In this document: piece by piece, positions 45,197 through 53,620 of the stretch | Layout: every line of letters begins with the position of its first letter | Numbering within the stretch: position 1 is the first letter of the stretch | NCBI RefSeq assembly: GCF_000219915.2 | Contig: NC_017964.1 | Location: 3,534,001 to 3,598,000, forward strand | Source of the DNA: Advenella kashmirensis WT001 | Lineage (GTDB): Bacteria; Pseudomonadota; Gammaproteobacteria; Burkholderiales; Burkholderiaceae_B | Direction: 5' to 3' | Length of the DNA stretch: 64,000 nt | The notes under the pieces: generated by a model | The model's database searches: none | What the model was told of the DNA's origin: nothing | The model's input: the letters and a program-made list of their open reading frames with translations, nothing else | Program-made: the position numbers and the translations under genes

Positions 45197-45382
45197 CTAT
45201 TCACGAAAAAGGCTCTTACTCTCTTCAATTCGTATCATGCTCTGTGCTCGCTGCACGATATCAAGCGCTTTAGCTATATACACGAAATCGTCGGTATCAA
45301 AAGCATCGTTCATGAAAATAGCGATATCGTCATAGGTCTCCAAGACAGCGGCTGGGTCATACTGAGTGAATTTTTCGGTCAT
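45197..45382 (-). CDS. HigA/HI1420-type antitoxin-like fragment (61 aa)
   Basis: The pattern FTQYDPAAVLETYDDIAIFM and FVYIAKALDIVQRAQSM corresponds to the first half of addiction-module antidote proteins (D.A.YL....IA.YL..A...GD...I..AL..IARA.GM). The C-terminal HTH of those proteins is absent. GGAG precedes ATG 45382; the frame could extend to 45451 but that adds nothing recognisable. No toxin gene is next to it. Confidence 0.5.
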   Translation of the reverse strand: MTEKFTQYDPAAVLETYDDIAIFMNDAFDTDDFVYIAKALDIVQRAQSMIRIEESKSLFRE

Positions 45383-45554
45383 TCTTTCGCTCCAATCGTT
45401 ATCGTACTTCTCCGCAGTCTTGCCTTCACAGCAAATATTCAACTTGCGCAACCTTCCTATGGCCTCAACTTAATGATGCAAAATATCATCACATTCCTTC
45501 CATAAGAATTAGCTGCAGAACCCAGAGAATTATTCCCAGGAACGAGTCTATATT

Positions 45555-45830
45555 CTATGTTACCTTCAAATGGGGGTATAACTGTTTTCTCCAATGCCAT
45601 TGCAAGTACGCTGGTACAGTAAAAAGCAGACCTGTGAATATAACTAAACCATCATTATCGCCGTTAGAATAATACCGCCACAGTACCTCCGGCGCTTCAA
45701 AAGAAAAAAACATAAGAAACATACCTGCCGCTATCAAGATGATCAACGACAGCAGTGACTCACCAACTCGACATACTGCATTAACCCAGCCATCAGAGTT
45801 CCCATATATTCCTTTAACATTACGACTCAT
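45555..45830 (-). CDS. Small membrane protein in the conjugation cluster (91 aa)
   Basis: One or two helices (ESLLSLIILIAAGMFLMFF and VIFTGLLFTVPAYLQW) and polar ends. Directly downstream of the ribbon-helix-helix gene, last gene of the leftward cluster. Unknown function. Confidence 0.55.
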   Translation of the reverse strand: MSRNVKGIYGNSDGWVNAVCRVGESLLSLIILIAAGMFLMFFSFEAPEVLWRYYSNGDNDGLVIFTGLLFTVPAYLQWHWRKQLYPHLKVT

Positions 45831-45837
45831 AGTTACC

Positions 45838-46053
45838 TCATTTTTTAACAATCAAGTTACGCTTGATCTCTGCACCAGGATCCCAAAAACGTCCTTTACT
45901 ATTTCTAAAAATATACTCTCGCATCAAATCACGCATCACTTGGCTCGCCACCCGATCATTCGCAGATGCCGCGCTCACAAATTGATGTTTCAGTTCCTCC
46001 GAAACACCATAGTGACAAAACGCTTTTTTTTGATTACTCAATTCTTTCCCCAA
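45838..46053 (-). CDS. Ribbon-helix-helix-like plasmid protein (71 aa)
   Basis: KKAFCHYGVSEELKHQFVSA followed by ANDRVASQVMRDLMREYI looks like a strand plus two helices of a CopG/Arc-type protein. In plasmids such genes sit at the end of virB6 operons, as here, nine bases after VirB6. Probably a small repressor or relaxosome accessory protein. Confidence 0.6.
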   Translation of the reverse strand: MGKELSNQKKAFCHYGVSEELKHQFVSAASANDRVASQVMRDLMREYIFRNSKGRFWDPGAEIKRNLIVKK

Positions 46054-46062
46054 ATTCGTACT

Positions 46063-47049
46063 TTATGCAGCAAGGCGCCCGCGTGCATAGCCAGCTATAC
46101 GCCTAACTCCACCGCCGACCGATTGGATGCCTTTCGCTGTTACGCGAGCACCGCGATATACGCCGCCTGGAGCTCTAAATCCCGCCTCCACCCCACCACG
46201 TAACATACGCATTTCCCACATATAGCTCAGACCCGCACCACCAGCCAAACCGGCCGCGATCGAAGGCATTTGAAGTAATAAAAGTACTGAAACGACGGAA
46301 ATCATGCACGCCCCACCAAGCGCATAGACCACATTCGTTACGCCATCGAATTGAATCCCTTCCATATAATCGCCAAACATTTTCATTAGCAGCATAAATA
46401 CCGCAGAACAAAGCACAATCAATAATCCGTAATTCAAGATCTGAGCGGTCCACAGCTCAAAAAAACGATGCGTTGCCTGCCACAGCAGCGCAAATATAAA
46501 CAATGGCCCTAAAGCGACAAGAATAGCTATAGCAACCTTTGCAAGTATTAGGAAAGCCCCGCCAATCCCAGCAAGAGCAACGGAGGCTAAAATAGCGAGC
46601 ACTCCAAACGCCATGTAAGTTAAGCCATCACCACTAAAAAAGCTTGCTTGATCAAATGCTTTTGCGGCAACGTCATAGCCTTTTTCAGCGGCAGCGTCCA
46701 GAATATTTCCCGCTGTATGGGTTGACGCCGGATCCGCTACTAATGCTGCCGCCAAGTCATCTGGGGTATGTACAATTGCATCGGCTATCACGGATTGATA
46801 CAAGCCCCCCGCTGAAGCAATTGAAACGATCACTCCTATTCTGAAGCAACGCCAAATATAATCACTTAATGGCGTATCTATTACTCCGCGTATTATTGCC
46901 AATGAATAAACAATAAAACTTATCGCAAGACCAGCCATTAATACAGGGGTCAATGTTGTAATAAGTTTTGCAGAAACGTCCGTGACAAAAGTCGCTGTCA
47001 GCGAATCGAATTTATCGAAAAGCGGATTGAAAAAATTAAAGCCTGCCAT
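46063..47049 (-). CDS. VirB6/TrbL-family type IV secretion membrane protein
   Basis: 328 residues with about six helices and the conserved W-containing central region (LLWQATHRFFELWTAQILNY), ending in a Gly/Arg-rich tail. VirB6 is the polytopic inner-membrane channel component. Order VirB5-EexN-VirB6 on one strand, overlapping EexN by 14 bases. Confidence 0.85.
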   Translation of the reverse strand: MAGFNFFNPLFDKFDSLTATFVTDVSAKLITTLTPVLMAGLAISFIVYSLAIIRGVIDTPLSDYIWRCFRIGVIVSIASAGGLYQSVIADAIVHTPDDLAAALVADPASTHTAGNILDAAAEKGYDVAAKAFDQASFFSGDGLTYMAFGVLAILASVALAGIGGAFLILAKVAIAILVALGPLFIFALLWQATHRFFELWTAQILNYGLLIVLCSAVFMLLMKMFGDYMEGIQFDGVTNVVYALGGACMISVVSVLLLLQMPSIAAGLAGGAGLSYMWEMRMLRGGVEAGFRAPGGVYRGARVTAKGIQSVGGGVRRIAGYARGRLAA

Positions 47050-47287
47050 TATTACTCCATAAATCCGGCGCTAGACCAAGCGATCTTTTCTTTTGTGCCT
47101 CCCTGGCGTTAATACAATTTGGAGTGATTCCTCGTTCTCCAGGGTTGTTGCGACATTCCGCCAGTAGTTTCATTCGCTCTTCATTGTGCTCGTACCAATA
47201 CCGTACATCTTTTGTAGATTCTTCTTTACACCCCACCAAACCAATCGCCGACAAGACTACAGCAATAACCAAACCAAATTCTTTCAT
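47036..47287 (-). CDS. EexN-family entry exclusion lipoprotein
   Basis: 83 residues with a lipoprotein signal (VLSAIGLVGCKEE, lipobox Cys) and the family pattern VRYWYEHNEERMKLLAECRN, then PGERGITPNCINAREA. Such proteins prevent a second plasmid of the same type from entering. AGGAAAG precedes the ATG. Confidence 0.85.
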   Translation of the reverse strand: MKEFGLVIAVVLSAIGLVGCKEESTKDVRYWYEHNEERMKLLAECRNNPGERGITPNCINAREAQKKRSLGLAPDLWSNNGRL

Positions 47288-47295
47288 GTACTTTC

Positions 47296-48003
47296 CTATT
47301 TGATTACTGGCATACCGGTGTTGTCAGGATCAAGAATTTTCCGACTAACTTCATGTTTCTGTACTGCAATCAATTTCTGTTCAGCGTCCTGAAGCATCGA
47401 CAGCATTTGCAATTTCGTCGTTTCATTCTGAATAGCTGCTTTTTCAGCTGAGATACGTGCAGCCAACTCAGCAATTGCCTTCTGATCCATCGTATTATCA
47501 ATTTGGTCGGTAAGAGCCTCAATTTGATCCAGACGCCTTTTTGCGCCTTCATAACCTTGTAAACCGACTGCCTTATCGGTCGCCGCCGCGATACGCTGTC
47601 GGTGGTCTATTGCAGTAAGCATATTCGCCACCGAAGATTCTGAAGTGCTCTCTGCCTTCAAAATATCCTGTACTGAACCAGAAATACCTTCAAAACTGCC
47701 ACCTTGAACCGCATCATAAAGCTGAGTCACATCTTGAGGGAGGAATTGACGCAATTCGGGATTCCGCATCAGGTCACCAAAGCCACGAACCCCCGTAACT
47801 GATTCGTACATGCGCTTAGCTTCAGCCAGCTGACCACGTGCTATATCGAGCTGGCCTTTCATACTCCTAATTTGCTCAACCCACTTCGCAGCCGCCGCAC
47901 CATCAAAGACCGGTATTCCTGCAGCAAAAACAGGAGATGCGAGTGTGGTCATAGTACCAAATGCCGCAGCCGACAGCCCTAGAGAAATAATTGTTCCTTT
48001 CAT
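47296..48003 (-). CDS. VirB5-family type IV secretion protein
   Basis: 235 residues: signal peptide with AGIPVFDGAAAAKWVEQIR just after it, then long coiled-coil helices, as in TraC/VirB5 minor pilins (VTGVRGFGDLMRNPELRQFL is family-like). AAGGA spacing favours ATG 48003 over 48009. First recognisable T4SS gene after the repeat region. Confidence 0.85.
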   Translation of the reverse strand: MKGTIISLGLSAAAFGTMTTLASPVFAAGIPVFDGAAAAKWVEQIRSMKGQLDIARGQLAEAKRMYESVTGVRGFGDLMRNPELRQFLPQDVTQLYDAVQGGSFEGISGSVQDILKAESTSESSVANMLTAIDHRQRIAAATDKAVGLQGYEGAKRRLDQIEALTDQIDNTMDQKAIAELAARISAEKAAIQNETTKLQMLSMLQDAEQKLIAVQKHEVSRKILDPDNTGMPVIK

Positions 48004-48034
48004 AGTCATCTTCCTTGCTAAAAATCAGGAGCGT

Positions 48035-48259
48035 TCAAGACTGAGCATATTTAATTCCACGCGATACGACTTGAAAGATTTCTAGATTTTCGGGCTCTGA
48101 ATAACTGCGACAAAAGGATTTCGCCCGCAATACGGTCGAAAATAAAAAAGCTTCAGTCGGCCCACCCCATTGAATTATCCCGTCCTGTTCACCAACATAG
48201 AACGGAGAACCCAGACCCTCTGGAGGTGATAATTTAGCAACAACAAATGTAGTTTTCAT
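48035..48259 (-). CDS. Hypothetical protein (74 aa) upstream of virB5
   Basis: MKTTFVVAKLSPPEGLGSPF and an ordinary soluble composition. GGAGAGC lies before ATG 48259. It would be the first gene of the leftward cluster. No family recognised. Confidence 0.5.
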   Translation of the reverse strand: MKTTFVVAKLSPPEGLGSPFYVGEQDGIIQWGGPTEAFLFSTVLRAKSFCRSYSEPENLEIFQVVSRGIKYAQS

Positions 48260-48507
48260 ATGCTCTCCGAAATATCCCAAACAGATGAATATTGAATGTT
48301 GCCAATCATGCATCAGAAAACAATATCTGTCAATAAATCCTTATAAATCAATAGGTTGTCAATATCTGTCAACATTTCATTTACGGCTATTGACACAACA
48401 ATCCCTTGATTGTTCGCGATTTTTTTTGGATTGTGCAATCCATTATTCAATGAACGGCCAGCCATAATCGGTCATGCCAAAGACGCATAGGCCACCTTTA
48501 GAATTAG

Positions 48508-48862
48508 CGTTAGTGATTTCACGTGCTTTTTGTAATAGTCTTTTCTCGCACTATCGTTAGCGGTTTCACGTGGATATCAAAGTTATCCACACTAGTAGTA
48601 GTTCACTGATGATTCATATGGTGGTTCTTGGTATGACATAGCTATGTCATGGGGGGCCTGACACAGCCATGTCATGGAGGGGATGACACAGCTATGTCAC
48701 CGACCCCCGCGAATTTCGGGGGGAGGGTGACAAATTGACAGGGTAGTTATTCACACTCTGGTAGTACGTATTTATACTTCGTAAGATCCCTGATTTGACT
48801 AATTTTTACTTTTCTCTGCTCCAACGACTATCTCGAAATATAGCCGTTAGCGATTTCACGTG
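48508..48862 (+). repeat. Three 18-bp direct repeats containing CACGTG
   Basis: CGTTAGTGATTTCACGTG at 48508-48525, CGTTAGCGGTTTCACGTG at 48555-48572 and CGTTAGCGATTTCACGTG at 48845-48862. The surrounding 48260-49228 has no gene and is packed with repeats, so I read it as an origin/partition region. Confidence 0.8.
48634..48699. repeat. Three 16-bp palindromes at exact 25-bp spacing
   Basis: TGACATAGCTATGTCA (48634), TGACACAGCCATGTCA (48659) and TGACACAGCTATGTCA (48684). The first is a perfect palindrome, the others nearly so; starts are exactly 25 bases apart. This looks like a multi-dimer binding site, such as a plasmid partition site or operator. Confidence 0.85.
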
Positions 48863-48916
48863 TGGTTATTCTCAGCGTTCGATAACTGCCTGCTAATACA
48901 TTCAGCGATACAAACA

Positions 48917-48960
48917 ATGCATCATAATTGCACCATATCTGCATCATTTTTGCATCATCG
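48917..48960. repeat. Iteron array 2: four 11-bp units
   Basis: ATGCATCATAA, TTGCACCATAT, CTGCATCATTT, TTGCATCATCG, uninterrupted, same GCAYCAT core and period as the array at 43969. Confidence 0.85.
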
Positions 48961-48980
48961 ATACGACTCGACCTGAACGA

Positions 48981-49041
48981 GCGCACCATACCCGCACCAT
49001 CATTGCATCATTTTTGCACTATCGTCGAGCTATGCTCGACG
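48981..49041. repeat. Iteron array 3 (four 11-bp units) with adjoining hairpin
   Basis: GCGCACCATAC, CCGCACCATCA, TTGCATCATTT, TTGCACTATCG (48981-49024), followed by a perfect 8-bp stem CGTCGAGC-TAT-GCTCGACG (49023-49041). Iterons next to a hairpin are a common layout of plasmid replication origins. Confidence 0.85.
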
Positions 49042-49228
49042 GGATAGTTATGACCCTCCGAATGTCCCTTAAAAGGGCCATTCCATAGCTCAAATTTCCT
49101 TAAATTCGGGCTATACACAATACGCACCTTGCAGTGGCATCAAGCACTTGATTTATTTAATATTTTTTTAGGCCAGCAACCTCAGTGTAGTGCACAGCCA
49201 CTACGAAAATGCCCGAAACCCGCATGAA

Positions 49229-49510
49229 TTATGATAGTTTGGCAATACGGGTGACACTACGATGAAGTGACGTTGGAAAATCGAGATCGTGGTCTATCAA
49301 GCAGGAGGCGCTCTGCCCACGTACGGTTACGATAAAGTATCCGGCGTATGTGAAATCAATAACGCTGTCCCCTGCCAATAGAATTAAGCCACGCCTTGGA
49401 AAAATTCGCAGCAGACTGCGGCCGGGCATAGCTTCACTCTCCCAAGAATCTGATGATGACGCTAACCGGAGAGGTCGGTGAGCAAACAGAAATTTTCCAA
49501 TGGATGACAA
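49229..49510 (-). CDS. Doubtful small open frame (93 aa)
   Basis: An open frame with average composition, no family motif and no clear ribosome binding site. It may be a gene remnant lying between the repeat region and the internal att fragment. Confidence 0.25.
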   Translation of the reverse strand: MSSIGKFLFAHRPLRLASSSDSWESEAMPGRSLLRIFPRRGLILLAGDSVIDFTYAGYFIVTVRGQSASCLIDHDLDFPTSLHRSVTRIAKLS

Positions 49511-49604
49511 AAGACGATTTACTTACTGCGGGTACCAACTCTGACACTACCCAAGCGGTACCGTTTTATGTACATTTCTTAACTCACCATTGATTGTTAT
49601 AGGA

Positions 49605-49627
49605 GTTCGATTCCGGCCCCGGCACCA
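49605..49627 (+). repeat. Internal fragment of the tRNA-Leu att site
   Basis: GTTCGATTCCGGCCCC followed by GGCACCA matches the T arm and 3' end of the tRNA with one G missing. It divides the conjugation/iteron part from the restriction-modification part of the element. Confidence 0.75.
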
Positions 49628-49748
49628 TGAGTTTTACTTAGTGGCGCAGCCACCAGTCGGCTCGCCTCATTGGTGTACGACAAGTAACCACTCAAACTTT
49701 ATGTTGCGGTACACAGTCCGATATTCAAAACCTCGGGTGCAAACGTGA

Positions 49749-50420
49749 TCAGGCGGTAACGTTCGCTTTCGCCGTCGGAACGTCTGCGCAGAAGTAAAGT
49801 GGGTACTCTAGGTTACCGCAAGAGTTTCTAATTACATTGCTGTCGTTACGGCGAGGAGGATGAAGCTGGAAATTTGTCGACGAAATTTCATCCGCCGTTC
49901 TTTTGTCGTACCAATTTGTACAAATCCCACGAAAAAGGACATCGTGCTGTGGCCGAACCACCCAAATACGACACCGAGCAGTATCTCTAATCGTCTGATC
50001 CCATAACACCAGATAGAGGTGAGGCATCACGTCAAGGCTTTCTATTTTGTCAGAAGTTAGAGCCTTGGTCCCAGCCTTAATTACCCCATTAAATCGCGGG
50101 GTGTCTATCGCTTTCCAAGTATTTGCGCCTTTAACGTCTGAGCCATCAGCCAGATCTGCCCCTTTCTGCCGCGCTAGGCCGTTAATCCCTGATAAAACGC
50201 TCGCCAGTATTTGCGACCATCCCCTTGTGTCCATTGGGACCGGATGACCAGTCTGCGAAGCGAAAGGTTCCACGTCGTAAAACGCCTCATAATGTAAATC
50301 CAGCAGTGAAAGCGCTGCGGCCGTAGGATTTGATGCGTGACGTGGATGGCCGGGGTCCAATCCAGGATCAATTATCGAAGGCGCGTCAGCAAAGGTAGTT
50401 TCACTCGTCAAGTCGTTCAT
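49749..50420 (-). CDS. Type II restriction endonuclease, MamI-like
   Basis: 223 residues with a PD-(D/E)xK-like region GADLADGSDVKGANTW (D...D-x-K), then DTPRFNGVIKAGTKAL and a C-terminal STNFQLHPPRRNDSNVIR. From memory this matches the MamI restriction enzyme family (site GATNNNNATC), but that is not checked. Context supports it: the controller gene overlaps its start by 20 bases and a DNA methyltransferase is divergent. Confidence 0.65.
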   Translation of the reverse strand: MNDLTSETTFADAPSIIDPGLDPGHPRHASNPTAAALSLLDLHYEAFYDVEPFASQTGHPVPMDTRGWSQILASVLSGINGLARQKGADLADGSDVKGANTWKAIDTPRFNGVIKAGTKALTSDKIESLDVMPHLYLVLWDQTIRDTARCRIWVVRPQHDVLFRGICTNWYDKRTADEISSTNFQLHPPRRNDSNVIRNSCGNLEYPLYFCADVPTAKANVTA

Positions 50421-50628
50421 ATTGCGTAATTAGAAAGGAAAGCTTTTCTCCTAGCGCGTCCGCTAATTTCTGTAGAGTTTCGATAGACGGTACTGCTTCC
50501 CCGCGTTCAATCTCTCCTAGAAAACTGCGACTCACACCAGCCAGGTCTGCCAGAGCTTCTTGAGAGAGCCGACGCCCCTCACGAAGCGTTCTAACACTTC
50601 GTCCGATTTTGATAGTTATGGTAGACAT
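50401..50628 (-). CDS. Controller (C) protein of the restriction-modification system, XRE family
   Basis: 75 residues, a single helix-turn-helix domain (LSQEALADLAGVSRSFLGEI followed by ERGEAVPSIETLQKLADAL). C proteins delay endonuclease expression until the host is methylated. It forms an operon with the endonuclease, and its promoter region (50629-50722) is shared with the divergent methyltransferase. Confidence 0.85.
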   Translation of the reverse strand: MSTITIKIGRSVRTLREGRRLSQEALADLAGVSRSFLGEIERGEAVPSIETLQKLADALGEKLSFLITQYERLDE

Positions 50629-50722
50629 TTTTATAGTGTGCTGGAAACATCTACTTGCAGCAACGCGGTTTAGCTGGCAAAATAGATTCCAATCAAAAGA
50701 ATGCTATGGAAAAAGGAATGGT

Positions 50723-52753
50723 ATGGAAACTTCATTATCTGCGCCGGATTCGCTAACTGACGGATACAGCTCGGTGTATCTGAGCTTGACCGCTTTGCGA
50801 GAGACCTTTCATCGTTCTGGCCGTCTGGACGACTCGAACGCAAAACTCGATGAAATCGCGAAACTGTTTGCTACTTACCTTGCGTATAAGCGTGGACTCA
50901 TTGCGGAGTTCCCCGCCCCTTCCTCCTCTGTCCTTGTCTCGGAACTACAGAGTGCATTTGAGACAGCAGCAAGATTGCCTCAATATCAGTGGAAGAAGTC
51001 CGGGCGCTCAATATTCGGCGAACACCCGAAGCTAGCACTTAGGGCTGACGACCAATCGCTAGCGCATGAGCTTACTTTACTTATACGTCAGTGCGTTGAT
51101 CTTGCCTATCAAGCCAAGGAAAATGGCGATCCTTTCGATATTTTGAATGAAACTTTTGGGCACTTCGTCCGAGACAATTTCAGGGGAAATGTTGAAGACG
51201 CCCAATACATGACGCCTCCGGAAGTTGTTGATTTCGTAGTCGACATGGCATTAAACGATATTCAAAGCGATTCACAAAGCCGGTACTTAACGGTACTTGA
51301 CCCCTCTTGTGGGGTCGGCTCATTTCTCACAACATTCTACTTTCGGTCGAAAGCTAGGTGTCTAGATCTTGAGAAAATCCGGCTCATTGGCCAGGATAAG
51401 GTCGAGCGAATGGCTCGGCTTGCAACGATAAATTTGGAATTGTTTGATGTAAACGAGCACCGGATAGAAATAGGGAACTCTCTGGTTCGAGGATCGGCTT
51501 TAGACGAATTGAACGACGGTGTCGACCTGATTCTAACCAACCCCCCTTTTGGGGCTCGCTTTTCTAGCGAAGAAGTACGTACGGATTGCGGCGAAAACAC
51601 ACCGTTTTTCAGCTCATTGACAAAGGTCGGTCTGTCAATCGATTCCGAGCTTTTGTTCATTGATCGAAACCTTAAGCTACTCCGCGATGGAGGACGTCTG
51701 CTTATTGTCATTCCGGATCGGCATTGTCTCAGCAAAAGGAACCGCAGCAATTCTACGTCAACATCTTGCAAAGACAGCGACATTAAAAGCGATTATTGAG
51801 CTACCCGCGGTTACATTTGCTCAAGCGGGAACGCGAACGAAGACGTCAGTCTTATATATCCAGAAGGGACGTAGCCAAGCTTCTTCACATGTGTTCATGG
51901 CAAAGGCTACGGACCTGGGTTTCCAGGTTTCGTCACGTAAAGGTATTCAAATCAAGCAGCGAAAGGGGATTAATCAGCTTCCTCAGATTCTCGATGCCTA
52001 CAGCGCGGCACAGTCAAAGCAGCTGACTTCTTCCCAAGTTCTAAATCGTGATCCTTCTTGTGTTTCAGTCGAAGAATCTGAGGTTCTACGTTCGAGCTGG
52101 ACTCCTAGCCACTACAGTGCCCAACGTCTTGAGGCGATCGCGTCCGTACAGTCGGCGAAAGACCTCGATATGGTTGCACTGCATGAGCTTGTCGACTTCT
52201 GCGGAGAAGCCAGGCGTAATGAACGCTGGATGCCCGGTATGGCGTACGTATCTGTCTTACATGTTCTTGGTGAAGGACTTGTAGACACCGCTGGAGCCCA
52301 AACATATGCGCCTATAACTCCCGGGGTACCGACGCAGCCCGGCGAGATACTTGTTGCAAGGATAAACCCTCGCATTCCGCGAGTTTGTATGACGCCTGAT
52401 TTCGAGAAGAAGACGCTTTGTTCTTCCGAATTCGAGGTGCTAGCTGCCAAACCGGGGATCGACTCATACTTGATTGCTTATCTATTGTTAAGCGAGTTAG
52501 TTCAAAGTCAGATCCGTAGTCTTACATCAGGACATCAGCTTCACATAATCGTATCCGTACATCTGAACTTGCGAACGTTATGATTCCGCTTCCACGCCCA
52601 GGTAGTGTCCGAGCTTCTCAGCTGGAGAAGTTGGCTTCCGAATACAGGTCAACCCTTGAGGCGATGTCTCGGGCTTCTGTGAAGCTAGCCTTTCTACGAG
52701 GCAGCGAATCTCAGTTCCTAGGAACTTCCCTCTTTTCTGAGCCTGCGTCATAA
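50723..52753 (+). CDS. N6-adenine DNA methyltransferase (two frameshifts)
   Basis: HsdM-like amino-methyltransferase of about 675 codons: YMTPPEVVDFVVDMAL, SAM motif LDPSCGVGSFLTTF and catalytic LILTNPPFGARF. After an extra base near 51719 the frame continues GIVSAKGTAAILRQHLAK and KTSVLYIQKGR; after a missing G near 52534 it continues SHNRIRTSELANVMIPLP to TAA 52753. The C-terminal part resembles type I specificity-like target recognition, as in fused MTases. ATG 50723 begins METSLSAP. Partner of the divergent C and R genes. Confidence 0.85.
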
Positions 52754-53277
52754 TATTGAGCAGAGAATCGAATCGGATTGTCAACATCGGCAGCAATCTG
52801 CTTGGCTACTTTACCATAGGCATCCAGGTCAGCTGCCCACACGATTTTACGTGGACCGTCATATTTCCTGAATAACAAAGCCAACTCAATTGCCGCCAAA
52901 ACCTCGAGCGTAGGACTATAAACTTGGACAAAGTCAACGTATTACACTGTAGGGCCTTCGTCCGGAACAATTAACTTGGCACCACAACTTGTCGTGCCAC
53001 CATGGCAGGCTATACGTCTGCCATCAATCGTGGCTAGAGCACCATCTGTGATGAAGTCTCCCGTTTCCTGGCTAGTAGTCTTGTCACCAACGCGTGCTAT
53101 CTTTCTGCCTTCAATCGTGAATGCTGCGGTTGAGCTGCAATCATATCGTCATAATAACTGCACACTGCACTATCGCCTACACCATTCCAGTCCCATTTGT
53201 CGAGCCCCATAGGATCAACAGAGGTTAACGGATTATTGGCCACATATTGGTAAGCCAGAACAGAATCCCCCGCTGCC
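52711..53277 (-). pseudogene. Rhs C-terminal / PAAR toxin-tip remnant
   Basis: On the minus strand three pieces in different frames: AYQYVANNPLTSVDPMGLDK (end of an Rhs core) at about 53262-53180; a PAAR-like stretch GRKIARVGDKTTSQETGDF with ATIDGRRIACHGGTTSCG at about 53120-52945, ending in TAA; and DNPIRFSAQYYDAGSEK (Rhs repeat motif) at about 52790-52735. The 3' end overlaps the methyltransferase end. No intact frame remains, so it is a scrambled cassette from a polymorphic toxin locus. Confidence 0.7.
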
Positions 53278-53319
53278 TTCTATCGCTCACCTCTATCTAC
53301 TGTCCGTCTGTCTTTTAAT

Positions 53320-53344
53320 TACTGTACCGAATTTCGGTACAGTA
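53320..53344. repeat. Perfect 25-bp palindrome at the right end of element A
   Basis: Half-site TACTGTACCGAA, a central T and the exact complement. A near-identical palindrome lies at 59918 and a partial one near 40993. The 130 bases that follow each of the two right-hand copies are also similar and lead into the att repeat, so this is a conserved element terminus. Confidence 0.8.
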
Positions 53345-53473
53345 CAAGTACGCTCATAGGTTCTCGACAATTTCGCCAAATTACGCTAACCTACTGATTA
53401 ACAATTACTTTTACCTACTTTAACTTACGCTCAGCTTTACCACCTTTCTCTATACAAACACCTTAAAGCGCAA

Positions 53474-53529
53474 ACTCAAAATCCCCCGCCGCAAGGCGTG
53501 CCGGTTCGATTCCGGCCCCGGGCACCAGC
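53474..53529 (+). repeat. attR of element A: exact 56-bp copy of the tRNA-Leu 3' end
   Basis: Identical to 40852-40907, from ACTCAAAATCC in the anticodon loop to the CCA and two bases beyond. Lacks the 5' half of the tRNA, so it is a junction, not a second tRNA gene. Confidence 0.92.
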
Positions 53530-53620
53530 AGCTAGTTATTCCAATTCCTCAAGCTCCTCTGCATCCACTTCGATTCGCCCCTGGTTAAAACGATGGGTGG
53601 GCATCATGACGTAATCCAGC

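Noticed and set aside
43969..49041. CRISPR array
   Set aside because: The repeats are 11, 16 or 18 bases, and the 11-bp units are contiguous with no spacers; no cas genes are present.
50629..50722. Explicit C-box sequences for the controller protein
   Set aside because: I could not find a convincing paired C-box in the short intergenic region, so I do not annotate one.
53474..53529. A second tRNA-Leu gene
   Set aside because: Only the 3' half is present; acceptor and D arm are missing, so it is an att junction.
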